Assembly: GCF_000730425.1 (NCBI RefSeq)
Contig: NZ_CP008896.1
Span: 5,332,001 to 5,396,000, forward strand
DNA length: 64,000 nt
Source of the DNA: Pseudomonas fluorescens
GTDB lineage: Bacteria > Pseudomonadota > Gammaproteobacteria > Pseudomonadales > Pseudomonadaceae
Direction: 5' to 3'
Shown: positions 56,078 through 64,000 of the stretch, piece after piece
Layout of the letters: each line of letters opens with the position of its first letter
Numbering within the stretch: the first letter of the stretch is position 1
Notes under the pieces: model-generated
Told to the model about the DNA's origin: nothing
Database searches by the model: none
Seen by the model: the letters and a program-made list of their open reading frames with translations, nothing else
Position numbers and translations under genes: made by a program

Positions 56078-57468
56078 GGTTGTATAGCCTCATACACTTT
56101 CGCCCCCATGTATTCTCCAGCCAGGCCCCCGTACGTCGTGCCCACCCATGCGCCAGTTCCGACCAGCGCCGCGACACAGGCAACACCACCGATACCTGTA
56201 GAGGCGCCAAGCGCTAGGCAGATCGGTGCAGCGGCCAATTTACCTATTTCCCCACCCGCGGCACCTCCGAGGGTGGACAAGCCAAATTTCCCTCCTTCAG
56301 TAAGCTTGACCTTCTCACAAGCCACCCTGGAACTCCCTCCGCACACCTGCTCAATAGCCAGTAAGGAAGACACACCACCAAGGCCAATTGCGATGTAACC
56401 ACCGGTCTTCATGTACTTGGCAGCACGACTGGTCACTTCCACATGGTTGGCATACCCCGGAATCTGTCCCGGCGTGCCGGCCCTGTTCCAGTGATGTACC
56501 AGGCTTTTGCTGGAAATGCCGAGCGCGGTTTTCAACTTGGGGTGATCGCCCAGGCTTGTCTGGCCACGCAAACGGGTGGAGTTCAGTAGATGGGCATCCA
56601 ACTGAGCCATCAGGTGCTTGCGATCAGTGAAAAATTGCGGTGATTTAAGGTGGCCGTACTGGCGATAACTTTCCTGATGCAAGTGCTCGATGGCTTGGAG
56701 TGTGTGGCTCAGACTGGTCAAGTGGGCTTCCATCACTACCGCACTGACACCTCCCCAAGTTGAGGTGTGACCAATAAAACTGGCAATTTCAGAGCGGTGC
56801 CGAAACAGAAAGTCGGCCTCGACCGGAGTCATGGGGTCCAAGAGCAATGCTACCTGCTGAGCTACCTGTATCAGTTGTGCTTCTTGGTAGGTACAAGAAG
56901 TGTTGCTCGGATCGCTAAGCACGATCATTGACCCGGCTTTAACCTCACCTCGATAAGGATTGAGCGCGTTGAATTTGCTCATCACGGCGGGATCAGGTGT
57001 AGGGAACAACGTGCTTTCCAATGCTTGGCGACTCATGCTTTCAGGGACGATATAGAAGCCCGGCTCTTGGCTCGCCAGGCCATTGAGTTCGCTTACAGCA
57101 GCATTGTGCGATGGCGCATATGCAGCTTGATGGGGCGCTGCAGAGCGGTTGGCGGTGGTCGCTGGGGTGGATTTGGCAGCATGCGCTGAAGCGCCTTTGT
57201 AGGTCGCCGTCAATACCGAAGGAATCAATCGGGCTTTACACGGGCAATTGCTGTGGCTGTCTAGCGTGCCCGCCATAAGTCGGCCGTGGCTGTTCATGTG
57301 CGAGATGCCACCGACAATCCGATAAGTATTCCCGTCTTTTCCGCAAGTAACCCGATCGCCTTCGCAAGCATGCAGGAGGCCATACAGGTTTATTCTCTTG
57401 TCACCCTCCAGCACTTCGCCGCCACACGTTGTCTTGTCGCCTAAACCGATAAAGTAGCCTTTGTTCAT
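56074..57468 (-). CDS. PAAR-domain effector, putative membrane-active toxin
   Basis: A 464-residue protein. Residues 1-85 form a PAAR-like tip domain (MNKGYFIGLGDKTTCGGEVL, HACEGDRVTCGKDG, SHGRLMAGTLD, CPCKARLIP) that would sit on the VgrG spike of a type VI secretion system. A linker of about 40 Ala/Ser/Thr residues follows, then a helical middle domain. The C-terminal 110 residues are hydrophobic and rich in Gly (GGYIAIGLGGVSSLLAIEQV, TLGGAAGGEIGKLAAAPI, GASTGIGGVACVAALVG), like a glycine-zipper pore-forming toxin. It overlaps a membrane protein gene, the likely immunity. No VgrG or chaperone gene is nearby. GC content looks lower than the neighbours, and two IS copies flank it. Confidence 0.78.
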   Translation of the reverse strand: MNKGYFIGLGDKTTCGGEVLEGDKRINLYGLLHACEGDRVTCGKDGNTYRIVGGISHMNSHGRLMAGTLDSHSNCPCKARLIPSVLTATYKGASAHAAKSTPATTANRSAAPHQAAYAPSHNAAVSELNGLASQEPGFYIVPESMSRQALESTLFPTPDPAVMSKFNALNPYRGEVKAGSMIVLSDPSNTSCTYQEAQLIQVAQQVALLLDPMTPVEADFLFRHRSEIASFIGHTSTWGGVSAVVMEAHLTSLSHTLQAIEHLHQESYRQYGHLKSPQFFTDRKHLMAQLDAHLLNSTRLRGQTSLGDHPKLKTALGISSKSLVHHWNRAGTPGQIPGYANHVEVTSRAAKYMKTGGYIAIGLGGVSSLLAIEQVCGGSSRVACEKVKLTEGGKFGLSTLGGAAGGEIGKLAAAPICLALGASTGIGGVACVAALVGTGAWVGTTYGGLAGEYMGAKVYEAIQP

Positions 57469-57697
57469 TCGTTATCCCGCTTTTCAGAGTTCAGAGTTAA
57501 GTTGCCTTGAGTGGGGAGGAGGAAACAGCCAAGTTCGAAAAGCCTCATTCGCCACTACCAAAATTTGCTTGTTTGGTTAGGCAACTAGCTGAGTAGTCAG
57601 TAAGTTGTCTTGCGTTTCAGTACCCTGAAGTTGGGGTTGCTAATCGTACAGTCGGATATTTCCGAAAGTTACTTAGGGTGAATCTGATTGACGGGCT
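57469..57697. other. Leader of the effector gene, no gene seen
   Basis: A 229-bp, relatively AT-rich stretch between the effector start and IS copy 2. It probably holds the effector promoter on the minus strand. No ORF or repeat of note. Confidence 0.4.
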
Positions 57698-57701
57698 CTA
57701 G
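57698..57701. other. Target-site duplication CTAG, left of IS copy 2
   Basis: CTAG at 57698-57701 is repeated at 58894-58897, directly next to both IS ends. It differs from the CTAA of copy 1. Confidence 0.8.
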
Positions 57702-58893
57702 GGAAGGTCTGAAGTAAGCAGCCGTTTTTAACGGCCTCGCTGTCTGAGGTTCAAAAAACACCGACTTAATCGAAAATCAGACCTTTCCTCCTGTCAGTTC
57801 ACTGTTTTTTGCGGAATAGCACCTTTTCAGGGCTCATTGTCCACATCACAGGCGCACCTCGCCTGCATTCAACAGTCGTTTTCGCATCATCCACAGGTTC
57901 GATAAGGCAAACAGTGTGGTCTGCTGCGCGGTGTTTTTCACCAAGCCTCGGAAGCGGACTTTCGTATAACCAAACTGGCGCTTGATCACCCTGAATGGAT
58001 GCTCAACCTTGGCCCGGACTTGAGCTTTCGCGTATTCGATTTTGCGGCGCATGCGACCGATCAGGCTCTTTTTTGCATGCTTCTTATAGCTGCTGGGGCG
58101 CGCTGCGATCGACCAGATCATCTGGCGATGTTGATGCTCCGCACGCTTCTCCACGCCGGTGTAACCGGCATCGCCAGAGACGTAAGTTTCCTCGCCATGC
58201 AGCAACTGATCGACCTGAGTCACGTCCGCCACATTCGCCGCCGTGCCCACCACGCTATGTACCAGACCGGATTCAACATCGACACCGATGTGCGATTTCA
58301 TCCCGAAATAGTACTGATTTCCTTTCTTTGTCTGGTGCATTTCGGGGTCGCGTTTACCGTCCTTGTTCTTGGTCGAACTGGGCGCATGAATGATCGTCGC
58401 ATCGACCACAGTTCCCTGACGCAGCAGCAAACCTCGGTCGCCCAAATAGCCGTTGATGACCTGCAAAATCCCACCGGCCAGCTCATGTTTTTCCAACAGC
58501 CGGCGGAAGTTGAGGATCGTGGTTTCATCCGGAATCCGATCCAAATGCAGCCCGGCAAACTGGCGCAGAATCGTGGTTTCGTAGAGGGACTCTTCCATCG
58601 CCGGATCGCTGTAGCCGAACCAGTTTTGCATCAGATGAACCCGCAGCATGGCCATCAACGGATACGCCGGACGACCGCCTTCACCCTTCGGATAATGCGG
58701 CTCGATCAACGCAATCAGGCCTTTCCAGGGCACGACCTGATCCATCTCAATCAGGAAACGCTCACGGCGGGTCTGCTTACGTTTGCCTGCGTACTCGGCA
58801 TCAGCGAAAGACATTTGCTTCATCGGGGCTCAACCGTTCAGTTCGTGGGACAGCCGTATCTCACCAGATTTGGAAGTCTTTTTCAGAGTTTCC
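57702..58893 (-). mobile_element. IS5-family insertion sequence, copy 2
   Basis: A 1192-bp element, inverse of copy 1, with ends GGAAGGTCTGAAG (left) and GAGTTTCC (right). It is flanked by its own CTAG duplication. It lies upstream of the effector gene with its transposase in the same direction as the effector. Confidence 0.92.
57846..58823 (-). CDS. IS5-family transposase (copy 2)
   Basis: A 325-residue intact DDE transposase with the same sequence as the copy at 54519-55496, including VVDATIIHAPSS, SGDAGYTG and KVEHPFRVIKRQFGY. The identity of the two copies suggests recent movement. The start ATGAAGCAAATGTCTTTC is preceded by the same leader as in copy 1. Confidence 0.95.
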   Translation of the reverse strand: MKQMSFADAEYAGKRKQTRRERFLIEMDQVVPWKGLIALIEPHYPKGEGGRPAYPLMAMLRVHLMQNWFGYSDPAMEESLYETTILRQFAGLHLDRIPDETTILNFRRLLEKHELAGGILQVINGYLGDRGLLLRQGTVVDATIIHAPSSTKNKDGKRDPEMHQTKKGNQYYFGMKSHIGVDVESGLVHSVVGTAANVADVTQVDQLLHGEETYVSGDAGYTGVEKRAEHQHRQMIWSIAARPSSYKKHAKKSLIGRMRRKIEYAKAQVRAKVEHPFRVIKRQFGYTKVRFRGLVKNTAQQTTLFALSNLWMMRKRLLNAGEVRL

Positions 58894-58948
58894 CTAGAGA
58901 TTTCCGACGTGATCTCTGCGTGTCAGTCTTCTGGCCGTACCGCCCTAA

Positions 58949-58967
58949 GGTTCCACAGGGTGGAACC
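58949..58967. promoter_or_regulatory. 19-bp palindrome GGTTCCAC-N3-GTGGAACC
   Basis: Perfect 8-bp arms around AGG, about 90 bases before the amidohydrolase ATG. GTTCCA/TGGAAC palindromes are the kind bound by IclR-family proteins, and an IclR gene ends this cluster. The link is inferred. Confidence 0.5.
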
Positions 58968-59056
58968 ACCTTTGATTGTCCTCGCACGTCCTTCGCGGTT
59001 ATCTGTGGCGGTGCCACAAAAAAGAACGGGAATACCCGCCTGCGAGGAGCGCCACG

Positions 59057-60223
59057 ATGAACCCACACCAGCACATCCTGGATTGGCTGAGCGATGTCGC
59101 CAGCGACCTGCATGCCGTGCGTCAGGATATCCACGCCCACCCCGAACTGGGGTTTGAAGAAAGCCGCACCTCGGCCCTGGTGGCCCGATCCCTTGAAAGC
59201 TGGGGTTATGAAGTGCATACCGGCATCGGCCACACCGGCGTGGTCGGCGTGCTGCGCAATGGCAGCAGCACGCGCACCCTGGGGATCCGGGCCGATATGG
59301 ATGCCTTGCCGATCATCGAAAACACCGGCGTCGCCTACAGCAGCCAGCACGCCGGCTGCATGCATGCCTGCGGCCACGACGGTCACACCGCGATGCTGCT
59401 GGGCGCCGCGCGCTACCTGGCGGCGACGCGTCAGTTCGACGGCACCCTCAACCTGATCTTCCAGCCCGCCGAAGAAGGTCAGGGCGGCGCCGAAGCGATG
59501 CTCGCCGATGGCTTGCTGGAGCGCTTTCCCTGCGACGCTCTGTTCGGCATGCACAATATGCCCGGCTTGCCCGCCGGCCACCTGGGCTTGCGGACTGGGC
59601 CGATGATGGCTTCCCAGGACCTGCTCACCGTGACCCTCGAAGGGGTCGGTGGCCACGGTTCCATGCCGCATCTGACCGTGGACCCGCTGGTGGCGGCCGC
59701 CAGTACGGTGATGGCCTTGCAGACGGTGGTGGCGCGCAACATCAATGCCCAGGAAGCGGCGGTGGTCACGGTCGGCGCCCTGCAAGCGGGGCAGGCCGCC
59801 AATGTGATTCCCCAGCAAGCCGTGTTGCGCCTGAGCCTGCGTGCCCTCAATGCGCCGGTGCGCGAGCAGATGCTGGAACGGGTCAAGGCGATCATCCAGA
59901 CCCAGGCGGCCAGCTTTGGCTGTAGCGCGCAGATCGAACACCGCCCGGCCTACCCGGTGCTGGTCAACCATGGCGCCGAAACCGAGTTCGCCCGCCAGGT
60001 CGGCATTGCCTTGCTCGGTGAGACGGCGGTCGACGCCCATACGCCCACGTTGATGGGCAGCGAAGACTTTGCCTGGATGCTCCAACGCTGCCCCGGCAGC
60101 TATCTGTTTATCGGCAACGGCGTGTCGGGGCCGATGGTCCACAACCCCGCCTATGACTTCAACGACGAGATTCTGCTGACTGGTGCCGCCTACTGGTGCG
60201 CCCTGGCTGAGAGCTGGCTGTAG
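59057..60223 (+). CDS. M20-family amidohydrolase (hippurate hydrolase-like)
   Basis: A 388-residue metallopeptidase from the ATG at 59057 (GAGGAG upstream at 59044-59049); earlier in-frame starts run over the palindrome region. Metal-ligand motifs are DIHAHPELGFEE near residue 25, CMHACGHDGHTAMLLGAA near 100, QPAEEGQGGAEAML and MGSEDFAWML at the C-terminus. It hydrolyses N-acyl amino acids such as hippurate or acetyl derivatives in the cytoplasm. The MHS carrier and amidase downstream suggest use of an imported amide compound. Confidence 0.93.
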   Translation: MNPHQHILDWLSDVASDLHAVRQDIHAHPELGFEESRTSALVARSLESWGYEVHTGIGHTGVVGVLRNGSSTRTLGIRADMDALPIIENTGVAYSSQHAGCMHACGHDGHTAMLLGAARYLAATRQFDGTLNLIFQPAEEGQGGAEAMLADGLLERFPCDALFGMHNMPGLPAGHLGLRTGPMMASQDLLTVTLEGVGGHGSMPHLTVDPLVAAASTVMALQTVVARNINAQEAAVVTVGALQAGQAANVIPQQAVLRLSLRALNAPVREQMLERVKAIIQTQAASFGCSAQIEHRPAYPVLVNHGAETEFARQVGIALLGETAVDAHTPTLMGSEDFAWMLQRCPGSYLFIGNGVSGPMVHNPAYDFNDEILLTGAAYWCALAESWL

Positions 60224-60318
60224 GCGCGAGCTTGCTCGCGCGCGCCCCCAAGGCGACGCGGGCTATCTGAAAGCGCTACGTCATCGTTAACGATCTTTGC
60301 GAGCAAGTTTGCTCCTAC
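60221..60318. repeat. Degenerate REP pair
   Basis: TAGGCGCGAGCTTGCTCGCG at 60222 and GCGAGCAAGTTTGCTCCTAC near 60299-60318 form inverted, diverged copies. The first contains the amidohydrolase stop codon. They lie between the amidohydrolase and the carrier. Confidence 0.65.
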
Positions 60319-60368
60319 AAATTTTCTGCCGCTGGACCTTTCCTCAACAGGTTGAATGGAGTGTTCCC

Positions 60369-61679
60369 ATGCAGACTTCAATAAAAGGCGTGTCCCGCAC
60401 CCGGCAAGTGGTGGCGGCGGTGGTCGGCAACGCGCTGGAGTGGTACGACTTCATCGTCTACGGCTTTCTGGCCAGCATCATCGCCCGGCAGTTTTTCCCC
60501 TCGGACGATGAATATGCGTCGCTGCTGATGGCCCTGGCCACCTTCGGCGTCGGCTTCTTCATGCGCCCGGTGGGCGGCATCCTGCTGGGGATGTACGCCG
60601 ACCGCAAAGGCCGCAAGGCCGCCATGCAGCTGATTATCCGTTTGATGACCGTGTCTATCGCGCTCATCGTGTTTGCCCCCAACTACGCCGCCATCGGCAT
60701 GGGCGCGCCGCTGTTGATCGTGGTGGCGCGGATGCTCCAGGGCTTTGCCACCGGCGGTGAATATGCCAGCGCCACGGCATTCCTGGTGGAAAGCGCACCG
60801 GCCCATCGCAAAGGCCTGTACGGCTCCTGGCAACTGGTCGGGCAATGCCTGGCGGTGTTTGGCGGCGCGGCAATGGTGGCGCTGGTCACCCACTTCTTTT
60901 CCCCGCAGACCCTCGACCTATGGGGTTGGCGCCTGCCGTTTGTGTTCGGCTTGCTGATTGGCCCGGTGGGCCTGTGGATTCGCCGGCACATGGAAGACCC
61001 CGAGGAATTTATCGAAGCCCGCAAACAGGCCACCGGCCCGGCGCCAAGCCTGATGACGGTGTTGCGTGAGCATCGGCGCAGCATCTTGGTCAGCATGGGC
61101 CTGGCCTGCGGCGCGACGGTATCGTTCTACGTAGTGCTGGTGAATATGCCGACCTTCGCCCACAAAAACCTCGGCCTGCCCCTGGACCAGGTATTGATGG
61201 TGCAGATGTTCGCCGTGGCGCTGATGACCGTCGTCATTCCCTTGTCTGGCCTGCTCTCCGACCGATTGGGGCGGCGACCAGTCCTGATGGCCTTCACCCT
61301 GGCGTTTTTTGTGATGGTTTACCCACTGTATGTGTGGGTCGCGGCGGCGCCGTCCATCGAGCGCTTGCTGGTGATGCAAGTGATGCTGTGCATCGCCATC
61401 GGCGGCTTCTTCGGCCCGGCGCCGACGGCCCTGGCCGAACAGTTTCCCATCGAAGTGCGTTCCACCGGGGTGTCGGTGGCCTACAACGTGGCGGTGATGC
61501 TGTTCGGCGGTTTTGCGCCGCTGATTGTGACGTGGCTGAGCAAGGTGTTGGAGACGCCGGTGGCCCCGGCGTTTTATGTGCTGTTTGCTTGCGTCCTGAC
61601 GCTGCTGGGCACTTACTGCATGCATGAAGCGCCGAGGGCTGCAGCGCCGGCGCGTTTTACCAAGGGAGTGAAGCCTTGA
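60369..61679 (+). CDS. MHS-family MFS transporter
   Basis: A 436-residue carrier from the ATG at 60369 (MQTSIKGVSRTRQVVAAVV). Helix 1 has GNALEWYDFIVYGFLAS, loop 2-3 has GMYADRKGRKAAMQLI and helix 4-5 GFATGGEYASATAFLVE, the pattern of metabolite:H+ symporters such as ShiA, ProP and KgtP. It ends with TGA overlapping the next start. It should import the substrate of the neighbouring hydrolases, whose identity is unknown. Confidence 0.92.
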   Translation: MQTSIKGVSRTRQVVAAVVGNALEWYDFIVYGFLASIIARQFFPSDDEYASLLMALATFGVGFFMRPVGGILLGMYADRKGRKAAMQLIIRLMTVSIALIVFAPNYAAIGMGAPLLIVVARMLQGFATGGEYASATAFLVESAPAHRKGLYGSWQLVGQCLAVFGGAAMVALVTHFFSPQTLDLWGWRLPFVFGLLIGPVGLWIRRHMEDPEEFIEARKQATGPAPSLMTVLREHRRSILVSMGLACGATVSFYVVLVNMPTFAHKNLGLPLDQVLMVQMFAVALMTVVIPLSGLLSDRLGRRPVLMAFTLAFFVMVYPLYVWVAAAPSIERLLVMQVMLCIAIGGFFGPAPTALAEQFPIEVRSTGVSVAYNVAVMLFGGFAPLIVTWLSKVLETPVAPAFYVLFACVLTLLGTYCMHEAPRAAAPARFTKGVKP

Positions 61680-63118
61680 AGATTGTTGAGCTCGATGCAA
61701 TTGCGTTGTCCCAGGCGATCCATGCCCGGCAGGTGTCGTGTCACGACGTGATGCAGGCTTATCTGGCGCAGATCGCGCGTTTCAACCCCTCGGTCAATGC
61801 CCTGGTGTCGTTGCGCGACGAAGAGCACGTCCTGGCCGAGGCCCGGGCCTGTGACCGGGAGCTGGATCAGGGCCGCTCCCGTGGCTGGATGCACGGCATG
61901 CCCCAGGCGATCAAGGATCTGGCGGCAACCAAGGGCCTGCGCACCACCCTGGGCTCGCCCCTGTTCGCCGAACAGGTTCCCGCTGAAGACGCTATCGCCG
62001 TGGCGCGGGTGCGGGCCAGCGGCGCAATTATCATCGGCAAGAGCAACGTGCCGGAATTTGGCCTCGGTTCGCAGACCTACAACAGCGTGTTCGGTACCAC
62101 AGGCAATGCCTATGACCCGGCCTTGGTCGCGGGCGGCAGCAGCGGCGGGGCGGCAGTGGCCCTGGCACTGCGCATGCTGCCGGTGGCCGATGGCAGCGAC
62201 ATGATGGGCTCGCTGCGCAACCCGGCGGCGTTCAACAATGTATTCGGCCTGCGCCCGTCCCAGGGGCGGGTGCCCCATGGGCCGGCGCCGGAGGTGTTTG
62301 TCCAGCAACTGGCCACTGAAGGGCCGATGGGCCGCAGCGTGGCGGACGTGGCGCAGTTGTTGAGCATCCAGGCCGGTTATGACCCGCGGGTGCCGTTGTC
62401 ACTCAAGGACGATCCCAGCGTATTCGGTGCACCGTTGGCCCGTGACTTCAAGGGCGCGCGCCTGGGCTGGCTGGGGGACTACAACGGCTATCTGCCGATG
62501 GACAACGGCGTGCTGGCCTTGTGTGAATCAGCCCTCGGTGATTTCAGCGCGTTGGGCTGCGAAGTACAAAGCTGCCAGCCGGACTTTCCCATGGAGCGCT
62601 TGTGGCAATGCTGGTTGGTCCATCGCCATTGGCTGGTGCAGGGCTCGCTGGGCGCGGCGTATGCCGACCCGCAAAAGCGGGCGCTGCTCAAGCCTGAAGC
62701 GCAGTGGGAAGTGGAGGGCGGCCTGGGCTTGAGCGCTGCGGATGTGTATCAGGCCTCGTTGGCACGTAGCGATTGGTACCGCGCCCTGGCCAGGTTGTTC
62801 GAGCGTTACGATTTTCTGCTATTGCCCAGCGCCCAAGTGTTCCCTTTCGATGCACAACAGCCTTGGCCGCGGGTTGTTGGAGGGCAGGCCATGGATACCT
62901 ACCACCGCTGGATGGAGGTGGTCATCGGCCCGACATTGGCTGGCCTGCCGAGCATGAGTGTACCGGTGGGCTTCAACCCGCAAGGCTTGCCCATGGGCCT
63001 GCAAATCATCGGCCCGGCCCAGGCTGATCGCGCCGTGCTGCAACTGGCCTATGCCCATGAACAACTGACGCATTGGGTGCAGCGCTACCCTGCGCAATGC
63101 CTGAGAGCGAACACCTGA
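61676..63118 (+). CDS. Amidase-signature hydrolase
   Basis: A 480-residue amidase from a TTG at 61676 that overlaps the MFS stop by four bases; a GGAG lies 8-10 bases earlier. The Ser-cisSer-Lys triad is spread over HGMPQAIKDLAATKG (Lys near residue 80), AGGSSGGAAVALALRM (the two Ser, near 155-180) and DGSDMMGSLRNPAAF. It cleaves amides to acid and ammonia in the cytoplasm. It is part of the M20-MHS-amidase-IclR cluster. The substrate is unknown. Confidence 0.93.
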   Translation: MKIVELDAIALSQAIHARQVSCHDVMQAYLAQIARFNPSVNALVSLRDEEHVLAEARACDRELDQGRSRGWMHGMPQAIKDLAATKGLRTTLGSPLFAEQVPAEDAIAVARVRASGAIIIGKSNVPEFGLGSQTYNSVFGTTGNAYDPALVAGGSSGGAAVALALRMLPVADGSDMMGSLRNPAAFNNVFGLRPSQGRVPHGPAPEVFVQQLATEGPMGRSVADVAQLLSIQAGYDPRVPLSLKDDPSVFGAPLARDFKGARLGWLGDYNGYLPMDNGVLALCESALGDFSALGCEVQSCQPDFPMERLWQCWLVHRHWLVQGSLGAAYADPQKRALLKPEAQWEVEGGLGLSAADVYQASLARSDWYRALARLFERYDFLLLPSAQVFPFDAQQPWPRVVGGQAMDTYHRWMEVVIGPTLAGLPSMSVPVGFNPQGLPMGLQIIGPAQADRAVLQLAYAHEQLTHWVQRYPAQCLRANT

Positions 63119-63182
63119 GCGAGCGGCGGCCTGTATCTTGCTGTGAAATTCGATCATCCATCAGCAACCGGGAGATCACGCC

Positions 63183-63953
63183 ATGGGCAGCAACGCCGAC
63201 ACAGGGACTGTGCGCTCAGTGGAGCGGGCACTGGCCATCATCGAATTGCTGGGTGAGCACCAGGCCCTGGGGCTTGAGGAACTGCATTATCTGACGCGCC
63301 TGCCCAAGGCCACGGTGTCGCGGATGCTGTTGACGTTGCAGGAACAGGGCTGGATCTATCGCGGCCTGAGCGACCGGCGTTATCGCCTCAGTGCCCGGCG
63401 CTTGTTTGGCGACACCCAGCAACGCTTCAAGCGGCGCCTGGTGGAATGTGCAGCGCCCTGGCTGCTGGAACTCAGCGAGCGCACCGGGCTGGTGGCCGAT
63501 TTGTCGAATTTCGACGGCGAGCGCCTGGAAGTCATGGAAAGCGCGATCCCCACGGTGTTGCGCAAGCTGTACCCGAACAACTGCCAGATCGTCGGCCAGC
63601 ATGCCAGCCTGTTCCACTCGGCCATGGGCAAGGCGTGCCTGGCTGAACTGGCGGCCGATGAAGTACAGCGCCTGGCCAGTCGCGAGCATGTGCCGGCCGA
63701 CGATCAGTACCGCGCCTGCGAACAATCCCAGCATCAAGGGTTTGGCCAGCGTACCGAAGGGTATTGGGAATACCCGGTGCGCTTGCCGTTCCTGATCCGC
63801 GCGGTGGCGTTGCCGGTGCGGGCCAATGGACGCCTGGTGGGAAGCATGGCGTTGCATTGGCCGATGCACCAGGCGCCGGTGGAGCGGGTGTTGAGCCTGC
63901 ACCTGGCCAGCCTGGAGGCGACCGTGCAAGGTGTGCAGCACGCTTTGGCCTGA
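63183..63953 (+). CDS. IclR-family transcriptional regulator
   Basis: A 256-residue regulator. The winged HTH (SVERALAIIELLGEHQALG, LPKATVSRMLLTLQEQGWI) lies at residues 12-60; the IclR effector domain follows (RTGLVADLSNFDGERLEVME, HSAMGKACLAELAADEVQRL). It differs from PcaR in sequence. It lies just downstream of the amidase and probably controls the M20-MHS-amidase genes, perhaps through the palindrome at 58949. A GGGAGAT site precedes the ATG. Confidence 0.92.
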   Translation: MGSNADTGTVRSVERALAIIELLGEHQALGLEELHYLTRLPKATVSRMLLTLQEQGWIYRGLSDRRYRLSARRLFGDTQQRFKRRLVECAAPWLLELSERTGLVADLSNFDGERLEVMESAIPTVLRKLYPNNCQIVGQHASLFHSAMGKACLAELAADEVQRLASREHVPADDQYRACEQSQHQGFGQRTEGYWEYPVRLPFLIRAVALPVRANGRLVGSMALHWPMHQAPVERVLSLHLASLEATVQGVQHALA

Positions 63954-63968
63954 CGCCGGATCGGGCTT

Positions 63969-64000
63969 GTGTGGGAGCGGGCTTGCCCGCTCCCATATTT
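63969..64000. repeat. REP element at the window edge
   Basis: TGTGGGAGCGGGCTTGCCCG followed by CTCCCATA: a compact inverted form of the first REP family. It lies after the IclR gene. Confidence 0.75.

Noticed and set aside
54445..58897. Composite transposon formed by the two IS copies
   Set aside because: Each copy has its own target duplication (CTAA and CTAG), which argues for independent insertions. Joint mobilisation in future is possible but not shown.

Overview
The window is chromosomal DNA of a fluorescent pseudomonad (Pseudomonas fluorescens/putida lineage). The grounds are a GC-rich gene-dense layout, many Pseudomonas-type REP palindromes of two families (core GGGAGCGGGCTTGCTCGCGA and core GTAGGAGCCGGCTTGCCGGC), and gene sets typical of the genus: braCDEFG, rapA, mucR, pcaR-K-IJF-HG-T-B-D-C, ttgABC/ttgR, xenB and olsBA. 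No rRNA, tRNA, CRISPR array, prophage or replication origin was seen.

Layout. 1-7 kb: a 3'-truncated FAD oxidoreductase gene, a lipoprotein, a small secreted protein, a divergent SDR/LysR pair, and a bufferin-type RiPP operon (precursor, MNIO enzyme, partner protein, DoxX membrane protein). 7-12 kb: the branched-chain amino-acid ABC transporter, with the binding-protein gene set apart by a terminator. 12.5-18.3 kb: a DUF2288 protein, a 726-residue tubulin/FtsZ-superfamily GTPase standing alone, a MHYT-GGDEF-EAL protein (MucR-like) and a YkgJ-type cysteine-cluster protein. 18.5-26 kb: an MFS carrier, RapA, two small proteins of unknown role, an unlinked 38-residue CcoM-like cbb3 oxidase subunit with a perfect Anr/FNR box, a Pit phosphate carrier and a small charged protein. 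26.6-37.5 kb: an almost complete protocatechuate branch of the beta-ketoadipate pathway, from uptake to succinyl-CoA plus acetyl-CoA, with recognisable PcaR boxes. 37.5-46.6 kb: a lipoprotein deacetylase, an OprD-type porin, and the TtgABC/EmhABC RND pump with divergent TetR repressor and operator. 46.9-52.8 kb: an arsR-MFS-xenB operon with nested inverted repeats, an ACP phosphodiesterase, ornithine-lipid genes olsB-olsA and an acyl-CoA dehydrogenase-like gene. 53-54.4 kb: a serine hydrolase and a small membrane-anchored partner.

54.4-58.9 kb is the clearest accessory island. Two identical 1192-bp IS5-family elements in opposite orientation flank a PAAR-domain effector with a glycine-rich hydrophobic C-terminus and an overlapping small membrane protein that is probably its immunity protein. 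Each IS has its own 4-bp target duplication (CTAA and CTAG), so they look like two separate insertions. The right flank of the first IS keeps a decayed fragment of a second, related effector gene.

59-64 kb: an M20 amidohydrolase, an MHS-family carrier, an amidase and an IclR regulator form a small catabolic cluster of unknown substrate, with a perfect palindrome upstream.

The most interesting items are the tubulin-like GTPase, the IS-flanked effector/immunity module with its toxin-gene remnant, the Anr-box ccoM and the bufferin operon. All identifications come from reading sequence and from knowledge of the families; no database search was run.
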